Positions 50,626 to 62,217 are shown, counted from the first letter of the stretch. The stretch is 64,000 nucleotides of DNA from Lysobacter sp. Root76 (GCF_001428685.1 NZ_LMIK01000001.1:7966-71965); one strand, 5' to 3'. The notes: generated from the sequence alone by a model not told the origin. Translations and numbers: made by a program.

Positions 50626-51135
50626 TCAGGCGTCCTGGCTGACCACGACCAGCGCCGGGCGCAACAGACGCTCGTTGAGCAGCCAGCCCTTCTGGTAGAC
50701 CTGGACCACGTGGTTCGGGGCGACGCCAGGGGCCGGGACCATGCTCATGGCCTGGTGGTGTTCCGGGTTGAAGGCCAGGCCGGTCGGGTCGACCGCGACC
50801 AGGCCGTTGTCGGCGGCGACCTTGAGCAGCTGGCGCAGGGTCAGCTCCATGCCTTCGCGCAGCGCGCCGGCATCGCCGCCGGCCGCAGCCAGGCCGGCTT
50901 CCAGGCTGTCGATCACCGGCAGCAGCTCGCCGAGCAGGCGCTCGTTGGCGAACTTGCGCGCCATGTCGATGTCGCGCGCCAGGCGCTTGCGTTGGTTGTC
51001 GAGTTCGGCGCGCTCGCGCAGCGCGTCCTCGCGAACCTGGGCCAGTTCGGCGCGCAGGGTCTCGGCCTCGTCCGGCGTGGCGGCCGCGGCCGGCTCGTCG
51101 AGGTGGAGTTCGGAGTTGGGGTCGGAGTGGTTCAT
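50626..51135 (-). CDS. grpE: Nucleotide exchange factor GrpE
   Basis: GrpE releases ADP from DnaK. The 169-residue product has a disordered acidic N-terminus, a long coiled coil ([32 protein letters not shown]) and the C-terminal beta domain with [12 protein letters not shown]. The start is placed at ATG 51135 ([10 protein letters not shown]); an ATG eight codons upstream is possible. It lies upstream of dnaK. Confidence 0.96.
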   Translation of the reverse strand: MNHSDPNSELHLDEPAAAATPDEAETLRAELAQVREDALRERAELDNQRKRLARDIDMARKFANERLLGELLPVIDSLEAGLAAAGGDAGALREGMELTLRQLLKVAADNGLVAVDPTGLAFNPEHHQAMSMVPAPGVAPNHVVQVYQKGWLLNERLLRPALVVVSQDA

Positions 51136-51496
51136 GCTGGGTGGGTCCTGGCGGGTCATCCGCGACTGGGGCAGCTATTGGGGCCGTGCCCGGACCGTTC
51201 AAGTGCGCGGGCTGCCGAAGTGCCTCGATCTGCAGCGATCGTGCGGCAACGGCAGCGAGCACCGCTGTTCGGCGACGTTTTTGGGACGATGAACGGCCTC
51301 GCCGCCTGAATAGTCAGACCGACGCCGCTATTGGCGGCGGTCAGCGTTGCCGCTCCGACGCCGCTTCGGCACCGCTGCGCCATCGTTTCGCCAGCGCTTC
51401 GGTGCCGCTTCCGACTGCTTTGGGGCAGCGGTGGCACAAGCCACGACCGCTCCGACCGGCCTACCGCGCCCGCCCCGGCTTCGACAGCGCCCCCGT

Positions 51497-51704
51497 GTAG
51501 GAGCGGCGTAAGCCGCGATTGCGGAAATCGGAACCCTGCTTCCGATGGCTTCGGGGCACAATCCAAGCGCCGGCGTCCATCGCTTCGGCATCGCGGCTTA
51601 CGCCGCTCCCACAGGAAGCAGGTGACGCGCGTCGGCATCGCGGCTTACGCCGCTCCTACAGGAAGCTGGCCGCGCGCGTCGGGTCGCGGCCCACACCGCT
51701 CACA
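51497..51704. repeat. Cluster of GTAGGAGCGGCG(T)AAGCCGCGA repeats
   Basis: The 592-bp gap between grpE and hrcA holds no credible gene. Copies of the Xanthomonadaceae-type GTAGGAGCGGCGTAAGCCGC repeat lie at 51497-51518 (plus), 51591-51612 and 51638-51659 (minus), with a degraded copy at 51683-51704. Opposite copies can pair into a long hairpin. Other copies lie at 54646 and in the 57.5-58 kb repeat field. Confidence 0.88.
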
Positions 51705-51727
51705 CTTAAGACGCCTGGCGGCGCCGC

Positions 51728-52777
51728 TCAGCCCTCGGGCTTGAACGCGTCGCCCAGCGCGTCCGCGGCGGCCTGCACCACCGGGATCACCCGCTCGTAG
51801 GCCATCCGGGTCGGGCCGATCACGCCCAGCACGCCGAGCACGTGGCCGCCGGCGGTGTACGGCGCGGTCACCAGCGACACGCCTTCCAGCGGCGCCAGGC
51901 CGGTTTCCTCGCCGATGAAGATGCGCACGCCGGGCGCATGGATGGTGCGCTCCAGCAGTTGCAGGATCTCGCGCTTGCGGGCGAAGGCCTCGAACAGCTC
52001 GCGCAGGCGCTCGACGTCGGACAGTTCCTGCACGCCCATCAGCCGGGTCTGGCCGGCCAGCACCATGTCGTCGTCGCGGTCCGGCGCCAGCGCCTGTTCG
52101 GCCAGCTCCACCGACTGCGCCAGCAACGCGGCCATCTCCGACTGCGCGCTGCGCAGCTCGTGCAGCAGGGTCGCGCGGATGTCGGCGACCGGGCGCCCGG
52201 CGAAATGGCCGTTGAGGTAGTTGGCGACCCGCTCCAGCTCGCCGGCGTCGTAGGGCCGCTTGGTCTGGATGATGCGGTTCTGCACGTCGTGATCGGCGAA
52301 CACCAGGATCGCCAGCACCCGTTGCGCATCCAGCGGCACGAAATCGATGCGCCGGAACGCGAACTGCTCGCGCTTGGGCACGCTGACCACGCCGACGAAA
52401 TGGGTCATCGCCGACAGCAGCTCCGAGGCGCTGCCGAGCAGGGTCTGGGTGCCCGAACCGGCCGGCAGCTCGTTGCGCAGCCGGGCCAGGTCGCCCTCGG
52501 GCAGCGGCCGCACCTGCAGCAGGGAATCCACGAACAGGCGATAGCCCTGCGCGGTCGGTATGCGCCCGGCCGAGGTGTGCGGCGCGCTGAGCAGGCCGGC
52601 GTCCTCCAGGTCGGACAGGATGTTGCGGATGGTCGCCGCGCTCACGTCCAGGCCGGCATGCCGCGCCAGCGTCTGCGAGCCGACCGGCTCGCCGCTGTGG
52701 ATGTAGCGCCCGATCAGCGTTCGCAGCAGCTGCCGCGAACGCGGGTCCAGGCTCAGGTCGGAAGGACGGCGGTTCAT
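51728..52777 (-). CDS. hrcA: Heat-inducible transcription repressor HrcA
   Basis: HrcA represses heat-shock operons through the CIRCE operator. The 349-residue product has the N-terminal winged helix (DPRSRQLLRTLIGRYI, ETIRN-like SAATIRNILSDLE) and the GAF-like middle domain. ATG 52777 (MNRRPSDLS) was preferred because similarity starts there. A possible promoter (TTGCGC, 17 bases, TATATC) ends only seven bases before the start codon, which would give a nearly leaderless mRNA. I see no CIRCE inverted repeat nearby. Confidence 0.96.
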   Translation of the reverse strand: MNRRPSDLSLDPRSRQLLRTLIGRYIHSGEPVGSQTLARHAGLDVSAATIRNILSDLEDAGLLSAPHTSAGRIPTAQGYRLFVDSLLQVRPLPEGDLARLRNELPAGSGTQTLLGSASELLSAMTHFVGVVSVPKREQFAFRRIDFVPLDAQRVLAILVFADHDVQNRIIQTKRPYDAGELERVANYLNGHFAGRPVADIRATLLHELRSAQSEMAALLAQSVELAEQALAPDRDDDMVLAGQTRLMGVQELSDVERLRELFEAFARKREILQLLERTIHAPGVRIFIGEETGLAPLEGVSLVTAPYTAGGHVLGVLGVIGPTRMAYERVIPVVQAAADALGDAFKPEG

Positions 52778-52921
52778 CGCTGTCGATATAAGCACGCAGG
52801 GCGTCCGGCGCAAGCGCCGGTCTCAGCCCTGGAGACTGTTCCGACCCACAGTGGCGGCATCTCCCGCTGGCCCGGTCATCCGCGACCCGGCACAATCGCC
52901 GCTCCACAACGCCGACCACGC

Positions 52922-54589
52922 ATGCTCACCCATCTCTCCCTCAAGCATTTCGTCGTGGTCAGCGCGGCCGAGCTCGCGTTCGGTCCCGGCCTGACCGTGA
53001 TCTCCGGCGAGACCGGCGCCGGCAAGTCGCTGCTGGTCGACGCCCTGGGCCTGATCAGCGGCCTGCGCGCCGACAGCGGCGTGGTCCGCCACGGCGCCGA
53101 CCGCGCCGAACTGGTCGCCGACTTCTCCCTGGACGACGCCGCGCCGGCCGCGGCCTGGCTGCGCGACAACGAACTCGACGAGGACGACAGCTGCCAGGTC
53201 CGGCGCGTGATCCGCGCCGACGGCGGCTCGCGCGCCTGGATCAACGGCCGCCCGGCGACCCTGGGCCAGCTCGCCGACCTGGCCTCGCGCCTGGTCGAGA
53301 TCCATGGCCAGCACGAACACCAGGCCCTGCTGTCCAAGGCCAGCCAGCTCGCCCTGCTCGACGCCTACGGCCGCAACGACGCCGCCCGCGCCGCGGTCGC
53401 CGCCGCCGCCCGCGACTGGAGCGAACTGCTGCGCGAGCGCGACGCCCTGATCGCCAAGGGCGATGTGTCCGAACGCATCGGCTGGCTCGAACACCAGTAC
53501 GCCGAACTCGAACGCGAAACCCTGGAACCCGACGCGATCGCGCGCCTGTTCGCCGACCACAAGCGCCACGCCCACGCCGCCGGCCTGATCGCCGCCTGCG
53601 ACGACGCCTTCGCCCGCCTCGGCGGCGACGACGGCCCCTCGCTGTCGCGCACCCTGCAGCAGGTGCGGGTCGAACTGCAGCGCGTGGCCGAGCACGAGCC
53701 GCGCCTGCGCGACGTCGACGCCATGCTCGACGCCGCCGCGATCCAGGTCGACGAAGCCCTGGCCCTGCTCGGCCGCGTCCACGAAGACCTCGACCTGGAC
53801 CCGTCCGCGCTCGACACCCTGGAGCACCGCCTCGGCCGCCTGCACGAACTGGCGCGCAAGCACCGCGTCACCCCCGAACACCTGGCCGCGCACCGCGACG
53901 GCATGGCCGCCGAACTCGAACTGCTGCGCGGCGCCGGCGAACGCCTGGCCCGCCTGGACGGCGAGATCGTCGGCGCGCGCGGCGCCTGGCGCGGCAGTGC
54001 CGATGCCCTGAGCGCCTCGCGCAAGCGCGCCGCCGAAGCGCTGTCGTCGGCGACCAGCGCCCTGATCGGCGAGCTCGGCATGGGCGGCGGCCGCTTCGAG
54101 ATCGCTCTGGAAGCGGCCGAAGAAGACCGCCCCGACCCCAACGGCGCCGAGCGCGTCGAATTCCTGGTCGCCGCCAATCCCGGCCAGCCCGCACGCGCCC
54201 TGCGCAAGGTCGCCTCCGGCGGCGAACTCTCGCGCGTTTCGCTGGCGATCGAAGTCGCCGCGCTGGGCCTGGACGCGGTCCCGAGCATGGTCTTCGACGA
54301 GGTCGACTCCGGCATCGGCGGCGCCGTGGCCGAGATCGTCGGCCAGAAACTGCGCGCCCTCGGCGCCAGCCGTCAGGTCCTGTGCGTGACCCACCTGCCC
54401 CAGGTCGCGGCCCAGGGCCACGCCCACTACCGGGTCAGCAAGTCGGCCAGCGAAGGCGTCACCCAGAGCGCCGTGCAGCGCCTGGACGCCAAGCAGCGCG
54501 AAGAAGAACTGGCGCGCATGCTCGGCGGCGTGGAACTGACCAAGGAAGTGCGCGCGGCAGCCAAGCGGCTGCTGGCGGATGTGGTCTGA
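52922..54589 (+). CDS. recN: DNA repair protein RecN
   Basis: RecN is an SMC-like ATPase in double-strand break repair. The 555-residue product has the Walker A motif GETGAGKS near the N-terminus, a central coiled-coil region and a C-terminal signature and Walker B (ASGGELSRVSLAIE, VFDEVDSGIGG). ATG 52922 (MLTHLSLKHF) is where similarity begins. It diverges from hrcA. Confidence 0.97.
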   Translation: MLTHLSLKHFVVVSAAELAFGPGLTVISGETGAGKSLLVDALGLISGLRADSGVVRHGADRAELVADFSLDDAAPAAAWLRDNELDEDDSCQVRRVIRADGGSRAWINGRPATLGQLADLASRLVEIHGQHEHQALLSKASQLALLDAYGRNDAARAAVAAAARDWSELLRERDALIAKGDVSERIGWLEHQYAELERETLEPDAIARLFADHKRHAHAAGLIAACDDAFARLGGDDGPSLSRTLQQVRVELQRVAEHEPRLRDVDAMLDAAAIQVDEALALLGRVHEDLDLDPSALDTLEHRLGRLHELARKHRVTPEHLAAHRDGMAAELELLRGAGERLARLDGEIVGARGAWRGSADALSASRKRAAEALSSATSALIGELGMGGGRFEIALEAAEEDRPDPNGAERVEFLVAANPGQPARALRKVASGGELSRVSLAIEVAALGLDAVPSMVFDEVDSGIGGAVAEIVGQKLRALGASRQVLCVTHLPQVAAQGHAHYRVSKSASEGVTQSAVQRLDAKQREEELARMLGGVELTKEVRAAAKRLLADVV

Positions 54590-54645
54590 GGTCTGGATAC
54601 TCGGGACTCGGCGCGATAGCCCCCCCGCGCAACCCGCCGCTCCCT

Positions 54646-54667
54646 GTAGGAGCGGCGTAAGCCGCGA
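54646..54667 (+). repeat. Single GTAGGAGCGGCGTAAGCCGC repeat
   Basis: An isolated copy of the repeat also seen at 51.5 and 57.5-58 kb, in the 238-bp recN-fur gap. Confidence 0.85.
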
Positions 54668-54748
54668 TAACGCCTCCCCGTCGCAGCGCCAGCCCGAGCA
54701 TCGCGATCGCCGAGACGCTGCCCGCGAACGCACCCACACCCCACAAAC

Positions 54749-54773
54749 GAAAGCCCGCCATCGGCGGGCTTTC
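54749..54773. terminator. Bidirectional terminator between recN and fur
   Basis: GAAAGCCCGCC and GGCGGGCTTTC pair perfectly around a short loop, with A- and T-rich ends, between two convergent genes. Confidence 0.88.
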
Positions 54774-54827
54774 ATGCCTTGCAGCGCGAGCGATTCGGCT
54801 CTTATCCCGAATCGCCAATCCCGGCCT

Positions 54828-55229
54828 TCAGCGCTTCTTGCGCACGTACAGCACCAGCGAATGCTCTTCGATGTCGTAGCCGTGCTTGGCCGCGATCTTG
54901 CGCTGCAGTTCTTCGATCTCGGCGCTTTCGAATTCGATGATCTTGCCGGTCTCGATATCGACCATGTGATCGTGGTGATGGCCGCGGTCGAGTTCGTACA
55001 CCGACTGACCGGCCTCGAAGTTGTGCTTGAGCACCAGACCGGCGGACTCGAACTGGGTCAGCACGCGGTAGACCGTGGCCAGGCCGATGTCCTCGCCCTT
55101 TTCCAGCAGCAGCCGGTAGATGTCCTCGGCGGTCATGTGCCGCGGCTTGGACTGCTCCAGCAGCTCCAGGATCCGCATGCGCGGATGGGTGACCTTGAGC
55201 CCGGCGTTGCGCAGGTCCTGCGATTCCAT
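54828..55229 (-). CDS. fur: Ferric uptake regulator Fur
   Basis: Fur represses iron-uptake genes when loaded with Fe(II). The 133-residue product has the winged-helix N-terminus (MRILELLEQ..., EDIGLATVYRVLTQFESAGLV) and the metal site HHHDHMVD with the E-E-H residues downstream. The CxxC structural zinc pair of E. coli Fur is absent (DIETGKIIEF instead of LDCGKVIEF-type), as in pseudomonad-type Fur. It diverges from bamE, the conserved fur-omlA arrangement. It would be the expected regulator of the TonB operon at 27-30 kb. Confidence 0.97.
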   Translation of the reverse strand: MESQDLRNAGLKVTHPRMRILELLEQSKPRHMTAEDIYRLLLEKGEDIGLATVYRVLTQFESAGLVLKHNFEAGQSVYELDRGHHHDHMVDIETGKIIEFESAEIEELQRKIAAKHGYDIEEHSLVLYVRKKR

Positions 55230-55414
55230 CTGAACGTCCCTCTTCGTGCTCGGCGGCGGTCCGCAGCGGCCAGCCGTGCCGGCGGCGCGGCGGCCACGGC
55301 CGGAACGGCGGATGAACGCGCCGCGGCGCGTCCCGGTCCGCCCCTTGTGGATGCGGCCTTCAGTGTATCATCGGCGCGTTATCCGCCCGTCGCAGACATA
55401 GGTCCCAGCACACG

Positions 55415-55810
55415 ATGCGCAAGCTCCTGCTCGTTCTCTCGATCGCTCTGGTCACGTCCGGTTGCGGCATCCTCTACAAGCAGCCGATCTACCAGGGCAA
55501 TCTGCTCGAGAAGAGCGCGATCGACCAGTTGCAGGCCGGCATGACCAAGCAGCAGGTGCAGTTGCTGCTGGGCAGCCCCTCGATCGAAGACCCGTTCCAC
55601 CACGATCGTTGGGACTACACCGCGACCCAACGCACCGGCCGCCTGGCGCGGACCGAGAAGAAGAACCTGGTCCTGTACTTCGAGAACGACACCCTGACCC
55701 GCTGGGACGGCGACTACTTCCCGGAACAGGACGAGCAGATCGCCAAGGCCGCGCCCAAGCAGTTCGGCCGCAACCTGGCCAAGGAAAAGGACAAGAAGCA
55801 CCGCCGCTGA
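55415..55810 (+). CDS. bamE: Outer-membrane assembly lipoprotein BamE (OmlA/SmpA)
   Basis: BamE is a lipoprotein of the BAM complex that inserts beta-barrel proteins. The 131-residue product has a signal peptide with lipobox VTSGC (Cys 17), then the SmpA/OmlA domain (LQAGMTKQQVQLLLGSPSIEDPF) and a Lys-rich tail. It diverges from fur with a 185-bp gap, known as the omlA-fur pair in Xanthomonas. Confidence 0.96.
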   Translation: MRKLLLVLSIALVTSGCGILYKQPIYQGNLLEKSAIDQLQAGMTKQQVQLLLGSPSIEDPFHHDRWDYTATQRTGRLARTEKKNLVLYFENDTLTRWDGDYFPEQDEQIAKAAPKQFGRNLAKEKDKKHRR

Positions 55811-55889
55811 GGCCGCGCTCCCTTTCCCGCCTGAGCCCTACCCGGCGTGCGCGACCTGGATACGGCGCGCCGCCGCTCCGAAACGACCC

Positions 55890-56171
55890 TCAGCCCGACG
55901 AACCGCCCTTGAGCGGCCCGCGCGCCTGCGCGCGGCGCCGGCGTGCGTCCTTCGGGTCGGCCAGCAATGGCCGCAGCAGTTCGACCCGGTCGCCGTCGTG
56001 CAGGGCCGCGTCGGGTTCCGCGCGCACCCCGTACACCGCATAGGCGACCGTTTCCGGGTCCTGCTCCCAGCCGGCCGCCGCCAGGGCGTCGCGCAGCCGC
56101 GCGCCCTCGGGCAGGTCCAGCTCGCGCGATTCGAACCGCCGCGGCCAGGCCCGGACCAGCTCGATCCTCAC
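55890..56171 (-). CDS. rnfH: RnfH-family ubiquitin-like protein
   Basis: The 93-residue product has the beta-grasp RnfH pattern ([28 protein letters not shown]... [17 protein letters not shown]). The GTG start at 56171 overlaps the ratA stop (GTGA), so the two are translationally coupled, the usual ratA-rnfH order. The function of RnfH (also called RatB) is not established. Confidence 0.9.
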   Translation of the reverse strand: MRIELVRAWPRRFESRELDLPEGARLRDALAAAGWEQDPETVAYAVYGVRAEPDAALHDGDRVELLRPLLADPKDARRRRAQARGPLKGGSSG

Positions 56172-56602
56172 GCCTCGTCCCCGCGGTCGGCCACCCGCAC
56201 GAAGTCGTCGACCATGCGGTCGGCCAGGCTCTGGAAGCCCAGCGCCATCGCCGGGCCCAGCAGCTTCACCGCCGGCTCGAACTCCAGGGTCAGGGTGACC
56301 TTGCAGGCCGACTCGTCCAGGGCGTGGAACTCCCAGCGCCCGCCGAGCTGACGGAACGGGCCGTCGACCAGCTTGAGCTCGATATGGTGCGGCGGCGACA
56401 GGCTGTTGCGGGTGGTGAACCAAGTGCGCAACGCGCCCAGGCCCAGGTCCAGCCGCGCCACCATATGGCTGTCGCTGGCCTCCAGGACTTGCGCGTTTTC
56501 GCACCAGTCGAAGCGTTGCGGATAGGCGGCGACGTCGTTGACCAGCGCGAACATGCGCGCGGCGGAGTGTTCGACCAGGGCGGAGCGGCGGATGGTTGGC
56601 AT
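56168..56602 (-). CDS. ratA: START-domain protein RatA (coenzyme Q-binding COQ10 family)
   Basis: The 144-residue product has a polyketide-cyclase/START fold ([41 protein letters not shown]...). In E. coli RatA was described as a toxin that blocks 70S assembly, while homologues bind ubiquinone; either role is possible. It faces smpB divergently with 42 bp between start codons. Confidence 0.93.
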   Translation of the reverse strand: MPTIRRSALVEHSAARMFALVNDVAAYPQRFDWCENAQVLEASDSHMVARLDLGLGALRTWFTTRNSLSPPHHIELKLVDGPFRQLGGRWEFHALDESACKVTLTLEFEPAVKLLGPAMALGFQSLADRMVDDFVRVADRGDEA

Positions 56603-56644
56603 GGGATGTTCGCTAGTGGCCCCGCAATCGGGGACAATGGCGCG

Positions 56645-57157
56645 ATGTCCAAGAATGCAAACAACAAGGCCGGCAAGGATAAAGGAAAGGGCGCCGCCGG
56701 CGGCACCATCGCGCTGAACAAGCGCTCGCGCCACGACTACCACCTCGAGGAACGCTTCGAGGCGGGCCTGGCCCTGCAAGGCTGGGAGCTCAAGTCGATC
56801 CGGGCCGGCCGCGCCAACATCACCGAAGCCTACGCGGTCATCCGCGAGGGCGAGATGTTCCTGCACGGCGCCCAGATGACCCCGCTGATCTCGGCCTCGA
56901 CCCACGTCGTGGCCGAAGAGCGGCGCACCCGCAAGCTGCTGCTGCACCGGCGCGAGATCGACAACCTGATCGGCCGGATCCAGCGCGACGGCTATACCGT
57001 GGTGCCCACCGCGCTGTATTGGAAGGGCAACAAGGTCAAGGTCGAATTCGCCCTGGCCAAGGGCAAGCAGAGCCACGACAAGCGCGAGGCCAGCAAGGAA
57101 AAGGATTGGGCGCGCGAGAAGCAGCGCGCGATGCGGCGGCACAACCGCGACGCTTGA
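56645..57157 (+). CDS. smpB: SsrA-binding protein SmpB
   Basis: SmpB binds tmRNA and rescues stalled ribosomes. The 170-residue product has the OB-fold core ([34 protein letters not shown]) and the C-terminal basic tail ([21 protein letters not shown]) needed for decoding-centre entry. No tmRNA gene is visible in the window. Confidence 0.97.
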   Translation: MSKNANNKAGKDKGKGAAGGTIALNKRSRHDYHLEERFEAGLALQGWELKSIRAGRANITEAYAVIREGEMFLHGAQMTPLISASTHVVAEERRTRKLLLHRREIDNLIGRIQRDGYTVVPTALYWKGNKVKVEFALAKGKQSHDKREASKEKDWAREKQRAMRRHNRDA

Positions 57158-57239
57158 GGCGGGTGGCCGCGCGGCGGTCTGGAGACGGGATTCGCCGGCC
57201 CCTTTTTCTCGAAGAGTGAGGATGGCGCGCAGGCCGGCC

Positions 57240-57281
<42 letters not shown>

Positions 57282-57430
57282 ATTGAAATCCATTGCACCG
57301 CACTCGCCCAACCCCACCCAGACCCGAAGGGCGGCGCGCAGGACGCGCGCCGTTTTTCGAGGAACAGGATGTTCCTTCGAAAAATCTCCGCGCCACCAAC
57401 GAACTCGCACGGGAGGGTTGTCTAGGCAGG

Positions 57431-57975
57431 CCCTTCTCTTTGGTTACTTTCTCTTGGGCCAGCAAGAGAAAGTGACCCGCATGCGCAGCAGGCGGAAGCC
57501 TTTGACTTAAGTAACGAAACCAACGCAGCAAACGGAATTCGCAATCGCGGCTTACGCCGCTCCCACAGAAAGCAGAAAGCGAAGCCGATCCGCATCGAAA
57601 CTCAAGCAGCAGCCGAAGGTCGCGGTCGCGGCTCACGCCGCTCCTACCCCAAGGCGGGTGGCAAGAGAAAGTGACTCGCACGCGCAGCGGGCGGAAGCCT
57701 TTGACTAAAGAATCGATGCCTCAGCCGAACTTCGGAGTTCGCGATCGCGGCTTACGCCGCTCCCACAGAAAGCGACGTCAATCCGAATCGAAGCCAGCGC
57801 GGTAGCCGAAGGTCGCGGTCGCGGCTCACGCCGCTCCTACCCCAAGGCGAATAGCAAGAGAAAGTGACTCGCATGCGCAGCAGGCGGAAGCTGTTGCTTA
57901 AGAACGAAACCGACGAAGTAGCTGGGATTCGCGATCGCGGCTTACGCCGCTCCCACAGAAGGCAGAAAGGGGAAG
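57431..57975. repeat. Repeat-rich noncoding field, 2.7 copies of a ~195-bp unit
   Basis: From 57158 to 58024 (867 bp) there is no credible gene. Units starting GCAAGAGAAAGTGA at 57462, 57661 and 57854 (spacing 199 and 193) each contain the GCGGCTTACGCCGCTCC element twice, in two variants (cttacgccgctcccac and ctcacgccgctcctac). A GGTTACTTTCTCTTG / CAAGAGAAAGTGACC hairpin at 57442-57476 begins the field. Together they look like an expanded family of intergenic repeats between smpB and the kinase gene. Confidence 0.85.
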
Positions 57976-58024
57976 GCGGACCCGGAGCGAAACCCGCCGG
58001 CCAGCGCAGAGCGGCAGCGCCGCC

Positions 58025-60214
<2,190 letters not shown>

Positions 60215-60272
60215 CGCAGGAGCATACAAGCCGCGCACGGGCCCGGGCACCTGTCCTGCGCCGGACAGCGGC

Positions 60273-60758
60273 TCAGCGCGGGTCCGGCGGCGGCCGTGCG
60301 GCCTCGCGCCGCAGGCTCTCCAGCAGCAGCGCATTCACGCATTCCAGGTGCTCGCCGGCGATGCGGCGGCATAGCCGCGCCCAGCGGCGTTGCTCGCCGG
60401 CGCTACGGCCGGCGCGCTCCAACTGGGCGGCGTGGGCCTCAATCTCGCGGGCCAGGTGCAGCAGCACGTCGCCGTTGCGGCTCTCGCGCTCGGCCAGGCC
60501 CGGGCGATCGCGCCAGCGCCGCGTCCACACGGCCAGGGCGAAAGCGGCGGCCGCGACCAGCAGGACCAGCGCGGCGGCCAGACCGGCCGTCGTGGCCGAG
60601 ACGTCGAATGCCTGCAAGCGCAGCGACGGTGCGGATTCGGCGGCGACCAGCGCGACCAGCGTGGTGGTGTCGGCTTTCTCGCGTTGCGGCGTCGCGGCCT
60701 GCGGCGTCGCGGCCTCAAGCATCTCGGCCTCAGACGTGGCGCCCCTGCCCTCCGGCAT
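60273..60758 (-). CDS. Hypothetical membrane protein co-transcribed with a Cro-like regulator
   Basis: The 161-residue product has a polar N-terminus with a repeated AATPQ, one transmembrane helix (LAAALVLLVAAAAFALAVW) and a cytoplasmic helical tail with ERAGRSAGEQRRWARLCRRI. Its ATG overlaps the upstream regulator stop (TGATG), which supports a real gene and translational coupling. The function is unknown. It ends 58 bp before the kinase gene. Confidence 0.7.
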   Translation of the reverse strand: MPEGRGATSEAEMLEAATPQAATPQREKADTTTLVALVAAESAPSLRLQAFDVSATTAGLAAALVLLVAAAAFALAVWTRRWRDRPGLAERESRNGDVLLHLAREIEAHAAQLERAGRSAGEQRRWARLCRRIAGEHLECVNALLLESLRREAARPPPDPR

Positions 60759-61024
60759 CAGCCGCGCCTCGTCCGCCGCGGCAACGCCAACAGCTCGACC
60801 GCGCTGACCCGCCCGCCGCTGGCCTCGGCCATGCGCAACGCCCGATTGCGCGTGGAAACGAAACCTCTAATGCGCATTTGACGCAGCATTTCTGTGGACA
60901 CACCGGCGGCTTTGGCCGCCAATCCCACGGTCGCGAAGCAGGCGACGTAACGCAGGATCGGGTTTTCGCGGGATTTTCCGCTTTGCGCCAATGCAGGCGC
61001 CGGCTCGCGAGTGGTTCCGGTCAC
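60758..61024 (-). CDS. Cro-like small DNA-binding protein
   Basis: The 88-residue product has a helix-turn-helix resembling Cro/YdaS-type phage regulators (VGLAAKAAGVSTEMLRQMRIRGF) and the family-typical ending ALRMAEASGGRVSAVELLALP. The start is GTG 61024 with AGGGAT upstream. It is divergent from a CI-like gene across a 187-bp gap with inverted repeats, the layout of a lysis-lysogeny-type switch. No phage structural genes are present here. Confidence 0.75.
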   Translation of the reverse strand: MTGTTREPAPALAQSGKSRENPILRYVACFATVGLAAKAAGVSTEMLRQMRIRGFVSTRNRALRMAEASGGRVSAVELLALPRRTRRG

Positions 61025-61054
61025 GACATCCCTATCGTCGTTTACGCGTTGAAA

Positions 61055-61134
61055 AATTTACCACCGTAAATTGCTAAATACAACACTCTAAAAGTGTGAT
61101 TCGTTTCCACAAGGTGCGCAACAATAAGTTGCGC
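61055..61134. promoter_or_regulatory. Operator region with three inverted repeats
   Basis: Between the divergent regulators lie AATTTAC-CACC-GTAAATT (61055-61072), ACACT-CTAAA-AGTGT (61083-61097) and GCGCAAC-AATAA-GTTGCGC (61116-61134). All are perfect dyads of 5-7 bp arms with short spacers. The region is A/T-rich compared with its flanks. They are candidate binding sites for the two regulators. Confidence 0.65.
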
Positions 61135-61211
61135 TCTCCCGCGCAAGAACGAGTGGACGCCCCGGTGAAGGACAACCGATTCAGCCTGGCAGGATGCACA
61201 GGCGGTACCGC

Positions 61212-61583
61212 ATGAGCAGCACACCCCACGACGAATTCGCCCGCCGCCTGCACCAGGCGCTGGACTTCTCCGGCTTCGCCAAAGGCCGCGCCCGCACCGG
61301 CGCGCTCGCGTCGTACTACGGCGTCAGCCGCGAAACCGCGCGCAAATGGCTGATCGGCCTGGCCCTGCCGGAACTCGAGCGCATGCTGTCGATCGCCGTG
61401 CAGCAGCACGTGAGCTTCGAATGGCTGGCCACCGGCCGCGGCACCATCGAAGGCAAATCGCTGTCGGTGCGCGACCAGACCGCCAAGTACAGCGACCCCG
61501 ACGAGCTGCGCCTGATGGGCCTGATGCGCAAGCTGTCGCGCAAGAAACGGCGCGCGCTGATCGAATTGCTGGACGGTCATTGA
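61212..61583 (+). CDS. CI-like repressor with N-terminal helix-turn-helix
   Basis: The 123-residue product has a helix-turn-helix (ALASYYGVSRETARKWLIGLALPELERMLSIAVQ) and a short C-terminal region (ELRLMGLMRKLSRKKRRALIELL) that may mediate dimerisation; no S24 self-cleavage peptidase domain is present, so it is not a LexA-type CI. ATG 61212 is chosen over an in-frame ATG six codons earlier. It is divergent from the Cro-like gene. Confidence 0.75.
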   Translation: MSSTPHDEFARRLHQALDFSGFAKGRARTGALASYYGVSRETARKWLIGLALPELERMLSIAVQQHVSFEWLATGRGTIEGKSLSVRDQTAKYSDPDELRLMGLMRKLSRKKRRALIELLDGH

Positions 61584-61854
61584 GCGCCGGCGACGCGTCC
61601 GGCGTCGCCCTCTCCCGCTTGCGGCTGGCGCCCGGATGCGCCGGTTTCAGCCTGCGCCCCGGCCGTCGCACACGGTGAGATAGCGACCGCGAAGGGGCTC
61701 GCCGCCGCACTCCAATCGGACAGGTATCGACACCGCGGTTCCGCGTAGTCGCCGCGCCTGGCTGCCAGCGGTGCGCAGGGACGGAACCGGCCCGGCCGCG
61801 CGATGCGGCCAGGTTCTTTCGTCTGCGGGCAAGCGCGGCGGCGGCCGCGAGCGG

Positions 61855-62166
61855 CTACGGCAGGCTGAACTTGCGGGTGGAGCGCAGCGGCCAGACCGAG
61901 GTGAAGCGCGCACCGCCGACCAGGCGGAACGCGGCCGAGACTCCGTTCACCACGCCCAGGCGTTCCAGCACGTCGCGGACGCGCCGGAAGGTGGGCTTGG
62001 GATCGGCCGTCACCATGAACAGATTGATCTCTTTCGCGCTGACGTCGTACCCCTCGAGTACTACGGCATCGCCCAGCACCGCTTTCAGCTCGCTTTCGAT
62101 GGTCGCGAGGAAGGCTTCGTCCGCCAGGGACTTGCGCCAGAATTTGATGACGAGTTGGTAATCCAT
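61855..62166 (-). CDS. Hypothetical 103-residue protein
   Basis: The product begins MDYQLVIKFWRKSLADEAFLATIESELKAVL and continues with an alpha/beta pattern (KEINLFMVTADPKPTFRRVRDVLERLGVVN). It lacks a signal peptide and membrane helices. It lies 51 bp downstream of the RND gene on the same strand. I recognise no family. Confidence is moderate because codon use and length look genuine. Confidence 0.7.
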   Translation of the reverse strand: MDYQLVIKFWRKSLADEAFLATIESELKAVLGDAVVLEGYDVSAKEINLFMVTADPKPTFRRVRDVLERLGVVNGVSAAFRLVGGARFTSVWPLRSTRKFSLP

Positions 62167-62217
62167 CTCGCGATTGTAAGCCTTGCTAGCGCTCCGGCGG
62201 ACGAGGCGATGCCGTCC

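Noticed and set aside
51156-51638. Minus-strand frame of 160 codons between grpE and hrcA
   Set aside because: It is made of the GTAGGAGCGGCG repeats and has no start context or recognisable domain.
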